Source: Halocafeteria seosinensis
Taxonomy: Eukaryota > Sar > Bigyra > Bicosoecida
Direction of reading: 5' to 3'
Assembly: GCA_001687465.1 (NCBI GenBank)
Contig: LVLI01000085.1
Coordinates: forward strand, 32,633 to 96,632
DNA: 64,000 nt
Of the stretch, positions 44,101-58,600 are shown in pieces. The notes under the pieces are model-generated. The model saw only the letters and a program-made list of their open reading frames with translations, was not told where the DNA came from and searched no databases. The position numbers and the translations under genes are program-made. Every line of letters begins with the position of its first letter. Positions within the stretch are counted from its first letter, which is position 1.

Positions 44101-47100
44101 AATACAGGTCCGGCAACTATTACTCGGTCCCATCCTTCACCATATAAGGTATGCGAGAGTGACGGTGGGGTCATCCACGAAGGAATGCCCAAGTTACCCA
44201 CATGAATATTTCTACTCTTTATTGCACCATCACCTTCATCAGTTTCCCGTTTCACCGCAGTAGCGGCTGAGGTTGGAAATGGGGACATCTCTGGAAAATG
44301 AAAATCCAACGTAGCACCAAAATTAGCAGCCCATTCCGTTCCTGGCAACTGTGCTCGTTGCCACATCGCAGCCTGAGAGCGGCCTCCTGACACTACCCGG
44401 GTAGTTACTTGAGAGAGTACCCACAATCCGAGAGAAAGATCCATGAAGCCGAATTGCACAATGTTGTACAAGGCCCGTGCCTGGAGTCCCTGTCTTTCCA
44501 GTTCGTCGGTGCACGACTCCGCCACATTGAGGAAGTTTTCATCAACAACTGCTTGGGCACTTGTCCATCCCCAGCTTTTCAAAAAGCTATAACGTTGCCG
44601 AATAATGGAAAGCGCAAGCAAGTAGTCGAAATTTCGAGTTGCATGTACAAACGCCACTAGCAACCCGAAGTGGTTGCGAAGTCGCTGTACGGTATCCACA
44701 CTAGCAAACGAATATTCCCCTATGTTTTCGGTCACCAGTTTGTGCCATTGCTTTCGATATTGCCTGACGCTGCGGGTATCACTGATGTTGCTACGTGCTT
44801 GCGGCTGATGCCCCTGAGTTTCGCGCAGCAAAGCTCCAGCTCGTTGGGAGGTAGAGCAAAACTGTTCAGTTAGCCTATTAAAATTCGCTTTTAGTTTCGC
44901 TGGGTTTCCGAAACTTAAATCAACATCCATATCCAGTTCGTTTCGAATATATATGCCTTCATGGGACTCTATTTCACTTTGCTTGATTTTCGCAATGCGA
45001 CTCTTAATGCTATGTCCACGGTTCACCGCTGCAGTTTGGCGACTTTTTGCCTGCTCCGTCATTGTAGTTTCAAATAAAGAATAAGATTGGAGAATGTTAT
45101 TCAGGAATGCAACGGAAACGTTAATGTTTAGATCCCTGCAGAACCAAAACGTTCAATAGCACATCCCTTACGCAGCAACAATAGAGTACTTACTTATTGG
45201 AGATGGCACGGAAGTACATATCAGCAGGTACCTCCTCCTCTTGCACGCCTTTATAATCCTCCAGCCACCAACCTTCGCCTGGGAGAGCATTCTCCCCAAA
45301 TTGGGTACCCCTAGTGGGACGCTCAATACGCTGTTCGCCATTTTCGCCGTCGTCCTGAGTTGGTGGCCGAGAGAGCTGTTCACTAAGAACATTCCTGAAG
45401 GCAGCAAAAATAGGAGAATCACTGGAGGAAATCACTTCGCCTTGCCCTCTTGCTCCAACAATCACGTCCTCAATAGCATATAATGAACTCCCCAAAGCAA
45501 GCCGTATGGATTGTTGCTTCCCATGTTGATTGGATCGCATGTGATCCCAAATGTCGTTTTCCGTCAATTGCTCCATAAACAATCTATTGGCGAGCTCCGG
45601 ATGAACTCCCACGAACATTTCGTTCTTGAGAGACTTTTCAATAATTCGCTTCGTGTGTTCCACTCCATAAGTCCTCGCATACTCAGCCGCAGAGCGGCCT
45701 ACAGACTGATTCAAAGTCAAAGGTTCTGGGGCGGCATACTCCAGCCGAGTGGACCATTGCTCAAGAAAGGGTTCCCACTCGCCTACTCCCGGGTTGTAGT
45801 ATTCAGCATTGAACGAAACAGAGGCTTCCCCCAGCGCGCGCCCCTTATAGTGGAATGAAACCAGCGAGGAAGAGATTTTGTCGACGGTAAAGCGCATTAA
45901 CGGAATGTATCGGCCACCAAGATCGTTCACTACCTCGAACATCACGTGGGGGAAGAAAACACTCACGGAATTACTCACAGTGTTCGGATCGTTCACAGCG
46001 TTATCGATAATTGAGGTGGCGCTGGCTGAGAAAGCGGCATGCTCAATAGCTTGAGAGTAATTAAACCATACTAAATCCACTTCATCCCCTGGACAACGTA
46101 AACCCAGTGTGTGGGGAGATACTTCCGGAAAATACCCAGTCATGGGATCCGGAATAGAGCTCATGAGCGAAAATACAGGACCGGTGTTTCTGCGAGCCGA
46201 CAAATATGCATCGCGCAACGCTAACATTTCCTCCCTCCGAATCACTTCGTTTCCCCTGCGGGCTCTCATATTCCCGTATAAGTATGCCCAAGCAGCTCCA
46301 AAAAGGGAAATTTCGCATTCACTTCGTAGTGATTTTTGCTGCTGATTCACGCCATTCTGCGGCCAATATGCCTCTAGGATCTCTTGCTTCTTACTACTTA
46401 AACTTTTGAGACGAGGTTCGTTATGACGTTGAGTTGTCGGTACCCCTTCGAAGAATGAGCTTACAAAATCCGGTATTTCCTCTTGTTCGAATGTTCCCCC
46501 AGCAATTTTATCACCTTCCTCTACGGCACAGAGCACATGATCGGTTTGATAATTCTCCGGTAATTCTTCTCCTGTTCCATTCGCATCCGCTCCTTTTCCT
46601 GCTGCTTGCAGGGAGAACTGCACAAGCACATCTTCGCTTCCATACATAAGATATCCGTAACAGCTTAGCACTACTTTGACATCACGTAATCCAGCCTCGA
46701 GTTGTATTGAATCGAGAGTTGAGGCAGTCGCAGAGAGACTAGAAGGTATAAGGTTAATATTAGCCGACATATCTCGGGCATTAATCTCCTTCGAGTACGT
46801 GGAAGGATCCACAAAAGCTGCTGACCGGTAAAAGTAATATGATGTAATTGTAATCGGACTCATGACGGGGAACCCACTGACGGAATACTTGCCACCAATG
46901 TGTGGTGAATAGTGGTTGGCGTGAAATGCTTCTTCAAGCGTGGTAAACTCAGTGTCCAATTGCTCGATACCAAATCGATGAACGGGAATGCTCTTTGACA
47001 AGGCATCAAGGTAGCGGCTTTGCTCCGGACAGAGACTAGTGCTCGTTCTATAGATTTGTAGCTGGTATATGTGCGAAAGGGCACCCATTTCGCCGGCAGG

Positions 47101-50100
47101 ATTTAAGTCAACATAGTTTTTAGTCCGACAATTCACAACCAAAGCATCACATAACGGGTCACTTATATCACTCACAAAGAAAATCTTCGTGTTTCCAGTT
47201 CGAGCTCGTAAATGAGTGGCGTATCCCCCTTGCTGCTTTATGGGTCGATAGTTTTGAAGTACAGATGAAGAAATCAAGTCACCTTGCAGTGGATAAGCTC
47301 CGGCCTCTTCGATTCGGGAGAGTATCAACGAGTCAGTGTCCTCATATGCAGCGCGGAGTTCTCTTGGATTGAGAGTGGCTTCTCGCGCACCCAGTAGATG
47401 TCCTATAGAGTTGTAGTAGTGCCAAGCAGCCATTTCCACAGCGCGCTGGACACCAGACTTTCGAATCACGGCGCCTACGTGGCGAGAAGCTTTGTATTCA
47501 CTCGGCGGGTCAATCCACGAAATGATTCTCCATAACGTCGGCGTTGCAACAATTGTTATGTTATCTGTCGTAAACTCCCACGTATACACTGAGGATGGGA
47601 ACACCTGTTGTGTACGATCGTAAACTGCATAGGAATCATCTTGGTCCGCAAATTTCCTTGGACCAGAATACATGGCAAACGTCAAGGCCGCTGGTTGTAA
47701 GCACAGTCCATTGTTCGAGGCAACGGTAACGACATCGTTAAACACTTCGACGTGCTTATCGGCGGCGCTTACATCCTCTGGTTCTTCATCTGATCCCTCA
47801 AGATAGAAGATACGGCGGAAGCAAGGATGGATCCCTACAGCCGAAGAATTGTCGGTAGTCTTCTTGCAGTGGGTTATCCCAGCTGATGGGGCTTGGAAGC
47901 CGCCCACATTAGCGGGTATCACCCTCTTCTCAGAGGCATCATCAACAGCAACGCCCGCCAGACGCATTAGAAGCGGCATTTCTGAGACACTGAGAGACAT
48001 TCCAAACTGAACTCCCCAAGCACTTGCGGTAATCAATGAGTCCGGTTCCAACTGCCGACGAAGAATACATTTCTTGATATCAACAGTGTATCTCTTCCTG
48101 TCCGAGGTCCGAGATGAAGCCAAGACTATGGGGTCCGAAAACCAGGGAATGCCTCTATCTTCCTCATATGCCGTCAAAGCACCGAAAGGAAGGAACAAAC
48201 TGACCATGAGGTAGATCAAACCTTCTTCAGACGGAAGGCTGTTCCCAGGAAGTACGTTTTCCAGCACGCTCCGCAAAGAGGGGCCCAATTCATCCTGTGA
48301 AATCTTATTGGTTCTGAAGAAACTTGCAAGCCCCGCTGCGGCGTATCCTGAAGGGCTAAACAACGACGACGGGTATCGTTTCACTACAGTAAAGGCTTCG
48401 GGAATAGTTGTCGGAGACTCATAAACGTTGAGGTATGTAAAGTTCAATAGTGCCAAGTATTGGAGTTGCGATAAATGAGCGTGAACTGGTGAGAGAGATA
48501 TCGCGTACGTCATGGGAGTACCAAACGCTTCGATGGAACCAGCATACTTCCCTTCTTCTGGAAAGCGAATGCCTTCCGAGCTGTCGCCCGATACTGCAGA
48601 CATGCCGAATGAAGCGGTCAAATCAATCCTCTCAAACGCCGTAAACTTCTCCAGTACTTGTCGCGGCCGCACAAGCATCCCGCGCAACATATGCAACGTT
48701 TTGAGAATGTCGTCCGACGAACTGTCTGCATCTTCGTGTACAGGTACTGGGTGGTCACCAATCATGCTCGCGAGCAAGTAGTCTTGCTGAACCGTCGCAA
48801 TCTGCTGGGAAACGTTGGAACGAGGACGAAGCGATGTATAGATTCGAATGGTCTCGAGTGAAACATTTAGGCGATGCGTTCTGCATATTACTTCTGTTCC
48901 GGAAACCTGACCGGCCGACTCGGCAGAATCACTCCACCGGTGATTCCATGTCCACGGTTCAAACCAAGATAAATGACTAACAGCATCGATATCAAGGTCA
49001 GTGGTGGCCTGAGAGAATCTCTCGTCACCAAACGCATACTCTGTATTCCATGCTGGCTGTCGGTTTTGAACTTCAATATTTTCGACATTACATATTATGC
49101 TTTGCGTGTCACCGGTCTGCAGCGGGGCAAGAGTCTGAACATCTTCCAATTTGAGTGTTACCAGCGGAAGCGGGGCACAAGAAAATACATCTGGTTCAAA
49201 GCTTGGACTCTGAGGTTCCACCACAGGTCTTTCGTACAACCGCGCGAATGGTCCGCCAAACAAATAGTCTACCACCTCATTTATATACTTCTGCAGGTAT
49301 ATGCAGCGGACATGAGATATTCGAGTGTCCAACTCGAGCCCTTGTGGTAAACGGCTCGCTTGCTGCACTCCTGTAGTTCCATGTAACATGGATGAAACAT
49401 CATAAGCAACCGTTGTACAGAAGAATGGGTCCCGATGAGGCCCACTAGTCACTATCGGTTCATGCGAGTTAAATAGTTGGTGAACGTCTTTACCTGACGC
49501 GGTAGATTCATTCGCAACACTCGCAAGTGTTCCCATGAACATTGAGCGGTCTTGCAAATCCGTGAAGAAGTTTAAGAGTGCCTGATTCTCTAATACGATA
49601 TTGCATTTCGCCATCGATATTCTTCGAGCGTCTGATGTAGATAACGAACGAAGAAGAGTAACTCCTGGGATCAACGCATCCTTGATGTGGTTGCTCATTG
49701 GCTTCATCTCGGGATCTGTGTCCATCACAGAGCCGCAGGCAGATACGGCCGCAGCATGCCAGACACGCCGGTCGCCAACGAGTTCTACGTGTTTTCGTGA
49801 AGCATTTCTGACAGCGGATCTAACTTTCCTCCCTTTGAGCGTATTCCCCGACATTCCCATTTGAAGGAGTGACCCATATCGGGATGACCGCTTTGGAGAC
49901 CCGTGACCCACTTCACTAGTCAAATCCCGCAACGCAAACGTCTGCAGCGAACATCCCAATAGGACAGAAGAAACAGTAGTATCCGTACTTCCTCCGACGT
50001 CGGAGTGCTTTAGAGCCATAGATATTACTGGGTTGCCCAGAGCAATATGACAAATAGGTCCTCTGTAGAAGTAGCTGTAGGGATGACAGGTTCCGAATCC

Positions 50101-53100
50101 GTAATCGATTAAATGACTCGCCTGAGACAAATGTGTACTGGTGTAATCACTTCCACGGACAGCACTATCGCTAGGTAAATCGCTGAATAAAGATGAAACA
50201 CAACTGGTAGTATCCATATTGAATTCATCTGTCAGTTTTCGACCAGGTAATGTCCACGAAGGTAACATGCTTTTGGAATGCTCGGGAACACTACACAGAT
50301 CAACTTTAATATCCTCGGAGCATGGTTCCAATTCTGTATTCATTGTAATATCAATGGAGCCGCATTCAATCCCCAGATTCATGCAGGGAACACCAGCAGC
50401 ATCTTTACTCCCCAAGGGTCCTGTTTGCACAAAAGCGCTTTTCATTGGCGTCTGTGTTCCAGGAGGACTCGTTGAAGCAGTGGAAACAGCTTCCTCCTCT
50501 CCTTTGTCGCGGGGCTCAAAAATAGCTAAGGTTTCTATCACAGTATCTCGGTTGATGACAAGCGCAATATCAGCGAGCGCGCATTGAACTTTGATGCATG
50601 CATCTGGCAGTTGATCCAAATCTACCGTTCCTAATAATGAGAAAAAGGTAGAGTTCACGTCCGATCCTAGGAGCATACAATACTCGAAAGGTTGAGGTGG
50701 CATAGGAAGAGAATGCTCGCTGACTGCGGACCCCTCGCCGAATTGAGAAAGGTATACACCCCAGCCAGACTGCTGGATTCTCCATAAATCTTGAATATTG
50801 ATATATCTTGTACTGAACGACGTGTTGGCGACTTTGGTATCTGCAGTTACGTTAAGGTGGATATCACCGACGCGGAGTCTCAACAAAGGAAGGCATCCTT
50901 TCCCGAGAACTCGACCCAAATGCAGGTTGTCAAACACCCGTAAGCTTCCATTAGAACGGCTGCACATACATGATCGAACCGTAGTGCTTGTTCTCGTGGA
51001 TCGCACTGATTTACCGCCACTGGCGCCCGCTGGAATACCAGCCGGCGCCCTAGTGTGTAGAGCGATGTCTACTTCCGGAGCAAGAATGGAACATAGCTGC
51101 CGGAACACGACAGCTTTCCTGCGATCCTTAAATGCTTGAACAGCAAAACTCAGAACAGCACCCCTATCATTTATAGTGGGTAAAACAAAAGGTTTCACAG
51201 TCGTTCTAGCAGTTTCGGAGTTAAGAGCGTGCTTACGGATAGCTTCGACCTTCTCTAGAGTGACCACTGTGGACTTGCAGATCCACAAATTGCATTCCTC
51301 AACAAACATTTGCAGTCCCAAAAGCCTGGAATAGTCCCTTCCTTTCAGTAGAGAATCTAAAATCCGCTCATCGTCTGAATGAGTCGATTTCTCCTCGCGA
51401 TCATCACCGTTAGAGGAACCCGTAGAATCACCGTTGTTTGCGGCCGCAACGCCTAGATTCAACATCGAATGTGATATTCCCTCAGCAAACAACATCATGG
51501 CCCTCAGCTTTGCATCAGATACTACAGCATGGAATTTGGATACAGACAGGGCTACTCGTGCGAACGGGAACTCACTCTGGTGCGCCGTCTTTTCACGAAT
51601 ACCTAGATCCGCCGACACGTTCATAGGGCTGATCAAGAAGTTCGACTCGTCGAAGAACTGGGTGCGAACCTTAGAACTTATGTCACTCTTTAAGTCAAGA
51701 GAGTGAACATCGGTGATTAAGGGCCCCACCACAGAGGCATATCCCATGCTTACGTGCAAATTTTCAATCTTCGTCGAGAGAGTCCGGTAAAGAATTTCGT
51801 CCCCAGAGCTGCTCGGTAAAGCGCTTACGCCACGACTAAAATAAGAGCGACGCCAGTGCCCGCAATAAGATGTCAAATGCCCTAAATCGATAAGAATCAG
51901 AGGAGCCGCTTTCGACCGTAATATAGACGGTAAAATTATCCGCGGACATGCAAGAGACAAGTTGACATTTAACAATGGAGCCGCTTGTTGGAGCGTGTTT
52001 TCCAGCCACTGAGGGTCTTTCTTGGAAAACTCGTAAACTTCCTGATGCTTCGTGACAGAGGATGATAATCTTCGCAATTCCATATATTCTATACTCTCTC
52101 TCAGGCCTACCCCGGCTTTCTTTTTAGGAATAAAACTCGCAAGCCAGTCACTCAGAAGCACTGGGATCCGAATATCCAATTTATTTAACCCCATGGACAA
52201 ACTCACTCGGTCTGTTAGGGAATCATAAAGAAACCGAAGCGAGAGCAGCGGATTTGTTACCAAGCTTGGGTCAGCAGCTGAAGAACCAAACAGATCAGCA
52301 AGATTTTGTAGGAAAGCACTCTTGCTCTTTGTCTTCCCAATCACCGGGAGCAACACAGGCTCTCCTTTACTTTGGAGCGAGCAGCAATCATGTAAGGACA
52401 CAGAGCCAATAGAGAAATTCACTCCTGGTGAAGGTCCAAGTGATCTAGGTCTATTGAAACAATTATTCAGGGCTGCAGCCGCAGCACCATCCAGTACCCA
52501 TCCTGTCTTAACGTGCTGCGTATCTCGCAAGACAAGAGACAGACCCTCAGCGTGTGCAAGTTTGCTACCGATGGCGTTATAGTTGTCCACCGGGAAAGGA
52601 GCTTGAACGTCGATTTGAGAACGAAAATCGGTTGCGAAGAATTTGGTAAGAAGCTTTGGGTTTACGTACTGTGACCGCTGCGATGCTATTGGAGTCTCCG
52701 CTACAGTCTCCAACGAAAAGGATCCTAAATTGAAGACAACCGATACGAGGGAGCGAAGTTCGTAAGTAACGCCGAGGAATCTAGCACGATAGTCATCGAT
52801 AATCGCTTTTGAGTTGATTGCGTCATGACAATATCTCTCCAAGGACTCCCGGAGCGTCAATAAACTATCACCAGTAAGCTGGTCATCCACTGGAGCACCG
52901 CACTGACTAAGTTCCTCCGATAAGCAACTGCATTTCGTTATATTCAAAAGCTCATTTAAAGACGATGGTTTGAGATCCCTCAAGTCTAAACTGGGTGGAC
53001 GCTTCGAATTTCTTAAACCTATTAAAGAAAGAGCCCAAGAAAGTAGTCGTGACTTCCGTTTTGACTGAGCCCAGTCAATTTCCATTCGGCACTTAGCTGC

Positions 53101-55091
53101 AATAGCAGACCCGCCGCTCATCGATTCTTGAGCTGCTGATAGCACGGATGCGCTACACTCGGAGCCATGAGCCTTCCACTCATACAATATACCAGGAAAC
53201 AACGTCCAGTATGTCTCCAGAGACATTAATGTCCACAGATCTTCAAACGATAGTGCTTGTCCGTTGCTGTAACGTTCCCATATTTCCTTATAAACCTTGA
53301 GATGCCGAGAGTGGGCTGAAAGGTAGTGCAGGACTTCCCGCTCATCAAACGCACTCCACTTTCTCCTTCCACGCCATCGATTCAACATCTCAACAGAAGG
53401 AATATGCAGTTTTCTATTCAGAGCAAGACCGGCACTTTCTTTAGAGTAGTACAGCGTGTTCGCTCGGTCCGATATATGGTTGACGATTTCCCATCCGGTC
53501 CTAACCTGCACAACAAGGTTTTCTCCTCTAGGATATATACACAAGGACAAACACGAACATTGAAATAGTCATACCTGAGCGTTACTAATGCGACATCTCA
53601 AAGCGCCCAACTGTATCTCGACTTGAAAGCATGGTTGAGTCTCCCGCAGAGCACTTTCAAATTCGAACGCCGAGGACAGTAACTCCGAATCAGCAAGGTT
53701 GTTGTCGAGAAACCATTGTGTGACCGGTCCCTCTCCAGGCGATACAGTATTTGGAGCTTTGCTATTTGTCCACTGCTTCAAAAGGTAAACACGCGGATCG
53801 TCAAGGAATTTGTGCCACTCACTATGGGAGAGTGACAGTACGCCGACGGAGGTTGTATGAGGAAGTCTTGAAAAGAGCTGCTCCTCCCAGTGTTCTGGAA
53901 GATTTAGATCCAGGAGGTGTAACATCTCGGCTAATGAGATGCTTCCTTGATCATGGTACACAACTTTCAGATCCACATCAAAAGGGAATACAATATACTG
54001 ACGATTTGCTTCGCTGAGCAACTCCCTCAACGATGCCTCGTTTGTTGTGTCGGAGTCACCGACGACAACCTTGTCGTAATCTGTCATCAGACCCTTCTTC
54101 ATGCGAACATAAGAATTGTCAAAACCTTCAGGCGAGGTGCGTCTTCGCTCTTCATTACATTTCGTTGCGTAAACGCTTTCCGGGGATTTCGTATCACAGT
54201 ACACTGCTGCATTATGAACATCTATATGCTTTCCAATAAACGTTGATTCGTCATTATGCAGCTGCCTCCACTCATAATACGTATCGCTCGGATTATGCAG
54301 AGTATCTATGCTTCGTATGGATAAATCCCCCACTCCGAAGCCGATAGCCGCTCTGCAGGTGGAGATGTCCGATGGTAGCGCAGTGCCGGAGCCTTTGCTT
54401 ACTGCATCGTTTGTTCCGGATCTCTTATATTCCAATCGAAAATGAACGTTGTATACGTATATCTGTAGTGTATCCGCAATCGTTCGAATGGCTCGCATGA
54501 CCCACGACCCCATAGCCACTTTAGAAGACGTCGTCGCATCTGAGGACCGCCGCGCGAGCGTCTGCAAACTAGAATCCTCTCGGCTGAAAAATTCGATCAC
54601 CCTCGAGATAGCATCATCCAGCACATATAGCTTATATCGACAACTCTCTTCTTCCACTGACGTGTCGCCGAGGTGTTTCACTTCAGTCACGACATTAAAG
54701 CCATCTGCGAAAGCCAAAACCACATGTACAGTAAAGTTAACCCGAAATGCACCTTGAACAAACGTGAAAATCCATGGTGTACGCGTGGATACGTACCTAA
54801 ATGAATGGTGATAGGCGCCGAGAACAACTCGCTCCAGGAAAAAAGCAGTTTGATTGTCCGTATAGCCACCGTATTCACCCGGATGGGCAGGTAGACTGAC
54901 AGCCCAGGGAACCAAGAGTCCAAAAATTGTTGTGCGCGTATCTCTATTTTGTTTAAACTGACATAATTAGCTCCAATTTGGACTGTGTCTCCTGAGAGCG
55001 AGGCCCCGTCAATGTACGGCTCCAACCATGGTCGCAAAAGATCCACAAAGATCTTTGTGACCGTGTATTGAAGCCATGAGAAAAAGAACAT
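32129..55091 (-). CDS. VPS13: Giant VPS13-family lipid-transfer protein
   Basis: Bridge-like lipid-transfer protein of membrane contact sites. Five exons: 55091-54797, 54704-53575, 53505-45194, 45135-41474 and 41403-32129. Phases agree throughout, giving 22,674 nt and about 7,557 residues, against the common 3,000-4,500. The N-terminus (MFFFSWLQYTVTKIFVDLLRPWLEPYI, split by a residue or two from family consensus) is a chorein-type helix and first beta unit. Further domains: PH-like near 3580-3720 (VIVAGPVLKYSFSKDKWRRQY); VAB/SHR-BD-type repeats (IENLLPFPLRFRC, YEPYRVENNCS); a C2 domain near 5595-5730 (SDPYIRLRIPE, TIDPVWGEQFLFYVHE); a PDZ-like segment near 6260; the VPS13 C-terminal domain near 6820-7010 (NVLRGFYKIAGSASFLGNPVG); and a final PH-like segment near 7215-7265. 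Single N bases at 36391 and 40890 each give one unknown residue without a frameshift. Confidence 0.9.
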
Positions 55092-55669
55092 CTCCCGCTT
55101 TCCTCTGAGCCACTCGGGACGGGGAATAACAACCGACAAACCATCCAAAATGGATATCAAAGTAGGCGGCATTTTGCTCCCAAAATGAAACAATCTTTTC
55201 TTGGACTTGACAAACTTCAACTTCAAGGAGACCAGTGTCACTGTGACGTGGTGCGAGAACGAAGAGGCACGTGAGTCAACCAACAGCCTGGTGAGTCAAC
55301 TGATATGGTACGTGTTTGGGGACTTTGACCGAATGGAAAATATTCAAACAAGAACTGAAAAAGTAGGACAATACGTGCTTGGAAGGATTCCCCCTATACC
55401 GACAGGGAGTCAGCCTGGCGTGCAGTCAGCCTCCGCGGTGTTACAAGTGTAACTCCGCACGTTACCAGGGCCCCTTGAGAATCTATTTGATCGAGCGTTC
55501 ACAAGAGGTTTAGACATTCGACGCATCACAAGCCAACAAAAAGCGTACTGTGACTGTGAACCGATGCGATTTGAGATAATCAGGCAGCCAGCCGCGGCCG
55601 GCTGCAAAATCGTCCAGTGTATTTTTTGGCAGTGGACGCATTTTCGGTGTGTTCACTTCTATGAACACC
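55092..55669. other. Intergenic, VPS13 upstream region
   Basis: 578 bp between the WW-PH gene stop and the VPS13 start, both on the minus strand. The VPS13 frame stays open to 55283, so a start further upstream is possible, but the extra residues do not look like chorein. No other gene is seen. Confidence 0.35.
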
Positions 55670-58600
55670 TCACCTTTGGAACCACTGTGGTCCAGGAGGT
55701 ACTTTTTTGGGAACAGAAGAAGTGACAGTGTTGAAGGGCTGGTCAGTGGAAAGTGGTCCCACTACAGCCACTTCGTCAGACAGTATTGAGCTACGAGCAC
55801 CGAACTGGTTTTCATTGACTGTGTGGAGACGTTTTCGCAACTGGTTAGTAAGAGAGACACTCGCCATAATGCTGCTTTCTTGGAGCCGCATGAGAGACAA
55901 ATCAGAACCATCAGACAAAATGTCATGTGCAAGAGAATTCAACATGGCAAAGCTGCTCTCGTCTTCAATACCAGGCTCAACATTGTCTTCCGTGACTTTG
56001 CATTCCAATTCATCACTCAATCCAATAAAGCGAACAATTTTCTCTCGCAACGGACGCAGACGGCTCATCGGTGATCGCGGAATATCGTCAATGGAAGATG
56101 ATGCCTCCTGACAAGCTACTGCGGAGGCAGCTGGAACATAGAGTGGAAATCGCACAGACGATGAAGGTTCAATATCCGTTTGGCCGAGTACCCGTTGCAT
56201 CCACTCATCGAAGTCCCAGTCATGATTACTACCTCTTGACCGCTCGTAAGCGTTCCATGACCGCTGTATATCGTTCAGAAGGCTTCCGATTTCTTCATCG
56301 TTTCTAGAGTCCGAGATGTACTTCGCAAATGCAGCGAGGTATGCAACATCTAAGGGGCTAACGGTCGTCAGAGCATACATGTCTAACGTAAGATATTCCG
56401 GTTGGAAAAGCCCAACGTCGCTCATTCCTAATCCAAGAGGCACCGACACACCACTGGATAGCGGATCATACACCGGTTGAGTCACCCGACGTAAGGAATT
56501 CAAGCAAGCCTCTTTTAGAGGATACAAGTATGCGTCCATTCCATCGGAATGTCCAGCTTCAGAAAAATCTAGCCGCCAAATTCCGTACAACATGCATCGC
56601 AAGCGCATAATGGCAACAGTAGGGAGTGCATCTTCCGTTACCTCGAAAAGGTCTTTCAGCATTCCCCAAAAATCAGCTCCCCCAGCAAAATACCAGGGGA
56701 ATATTGTCGTTACTTGTTTTATCGACTGCGGGAGTACTTCGTGAAGGACGAATTGTAACGCAAATGTTGGTGAACAGCGCTTTGCTAGACTCCAAAGAAC
56801 TCCTTGCAGCTCCTTAGCATCACTAGTTCCAGATATAAGTACGTTCGCTTCCACAATGTCACTATAAGGCCTCAACTGCTCGAAATCGAACGGGTCCATT
56901 CCGATACTCCTGATGATGTCGCACATCAGGCGAGCGATGCACGTGGATATTGGTTGAATCAAATCTTCGAACATGGTGTCCAACTTTTCAACACTTTCGG
57001 AGCGCAATAACCCATTCATTTCTGTCGACGAAATCGACAACCTCGACAAAAGCAAATCCCGGGGAAGAGCAGTTTCTGCCAGGTAGAGTGCGTTCATCAA
57101 TGCCACGCCAACGTTAAGTGTCACACTCTCGCGGGCAGCAGTAGTCTCCAACATCAAAGGCAGTAATACCTTGCTGCTTCCAGGAGTAATTTCAGGTGAT
57201 GAACTAGACAATAACCCTTCTAGCATTCGATCAAAAGCTGATACCCACAGCTTCGGTGGACATAGAAAAGGAGAGAAAACGCTTCGGTTAATTGTAGTCC
57301 AAAATGCACGATGCGTCAAAGGGGAGCTCAACGAGTGGCAAGCATCTTCAAGTATGCGTACGGTTTCTTTTTCAACGAGAAGGGCCCTGAGCTCACCTAC
57401 TAATCGCGACACACACTTTGCGACAACAGTAGAACCTAGCAGTTTTCCTTCCGGCGATGACTTGCCTAACGGACTCTCTACCTCTCTGCGTTCTGAAGTT
57501 ACTTCCAATACTCCATCGTACAGCTCGTGCAACGCGCATAACCCTTCTGCAGATTTAAGGATATTATCCCGGACCTGTTTTCTCTTTGAATACAGACCGT
57601 GAAAATCCAAAGGCAAGACGCCTGATGTGCTCTCACCGACCCACCAACCCATTTTCTCCAATAAATCAAACGCCCGCTTACAGTCAGCGCTCAAGGCGTT
57701 AACTCTTTCCGTAGGGTGGCCATCTAAGACACTGTTTTGTGAAAATTGTCTATCCGAGGGATGATCCTTAGACAGTGCAGGTTCCGGCAATATGTCGACA
57801 GTCAGGACGGCAGAACTCTGCCTCAGCATAGTTTGCATCATTAGCTTGTATATGAAGTACGGGTTGTGCTTAGCTTGTTCTCTCATATTGCTTTTCAGTC
57901 GATCCCGCTCGCTACTGTTTAACTGAAGAATGTGTCTCCGCGACCGTTCTTGATTAAGTTGTCGAATACGCTCTTCGATCAACTCGTCGACATAATTCTC
58001 CTTTGACGTCTTAGTTTGACCAGCATGGGAGCCGTCCTCCTGAGATATAACAATCTTGTTGCTCTCAAGGTCGTTGCAAGGGGTAATGGAAGGAATGGTC
58101 TGATGTTTCACCACGGTACCGGAGCGCAAGCGAGGAGTCCATTTCCGGCTACTTAACTGAGACGGTGTTGCTCCATATATCCTTTCCTCATCTAAATTAT
58201 GTTCCTTTAGAATTTGATCCAAAGAGTAGTTCCTTTCATACTCTTCTTGCTCGACAAGATCCTGTAGTAGGGACAGTCTCATATGTAACTCCGAATCAGT
58301 GCGGGCAAGACACCCATAAGTCCAACACGCTACAAGAATGCTCCTAAAAACTTGAGATATGAGCGGCAGAGTCCCATCAAGTTTTATTTCATCATTCATT
58401 GCGCTCGTGCATGTTAGACTTCGCGTCTTCCGGCTTAGTTCTGTCAAAAACCTCAAGTCGACGATCTTGCCGTCGCATTGATTCACAACGGAATGGAGAG
58501 ATGCCGGGTCAGTTAATTCCACATGTTGCGGCTTCGTCATGCATGCAATGAAAAAGTGTCCAAATATGCAGCACCAATGGCTCCGGAGCTTCCCGGTACT

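Noticed and set aside
53569-55283. Separate small genes upstream of the large VPS13 frames
   Set aside because: Donor and acceptor sites at 54797/54704 and 53575/53505 join in phase and the protein runs in VPS13 N-terminal order.
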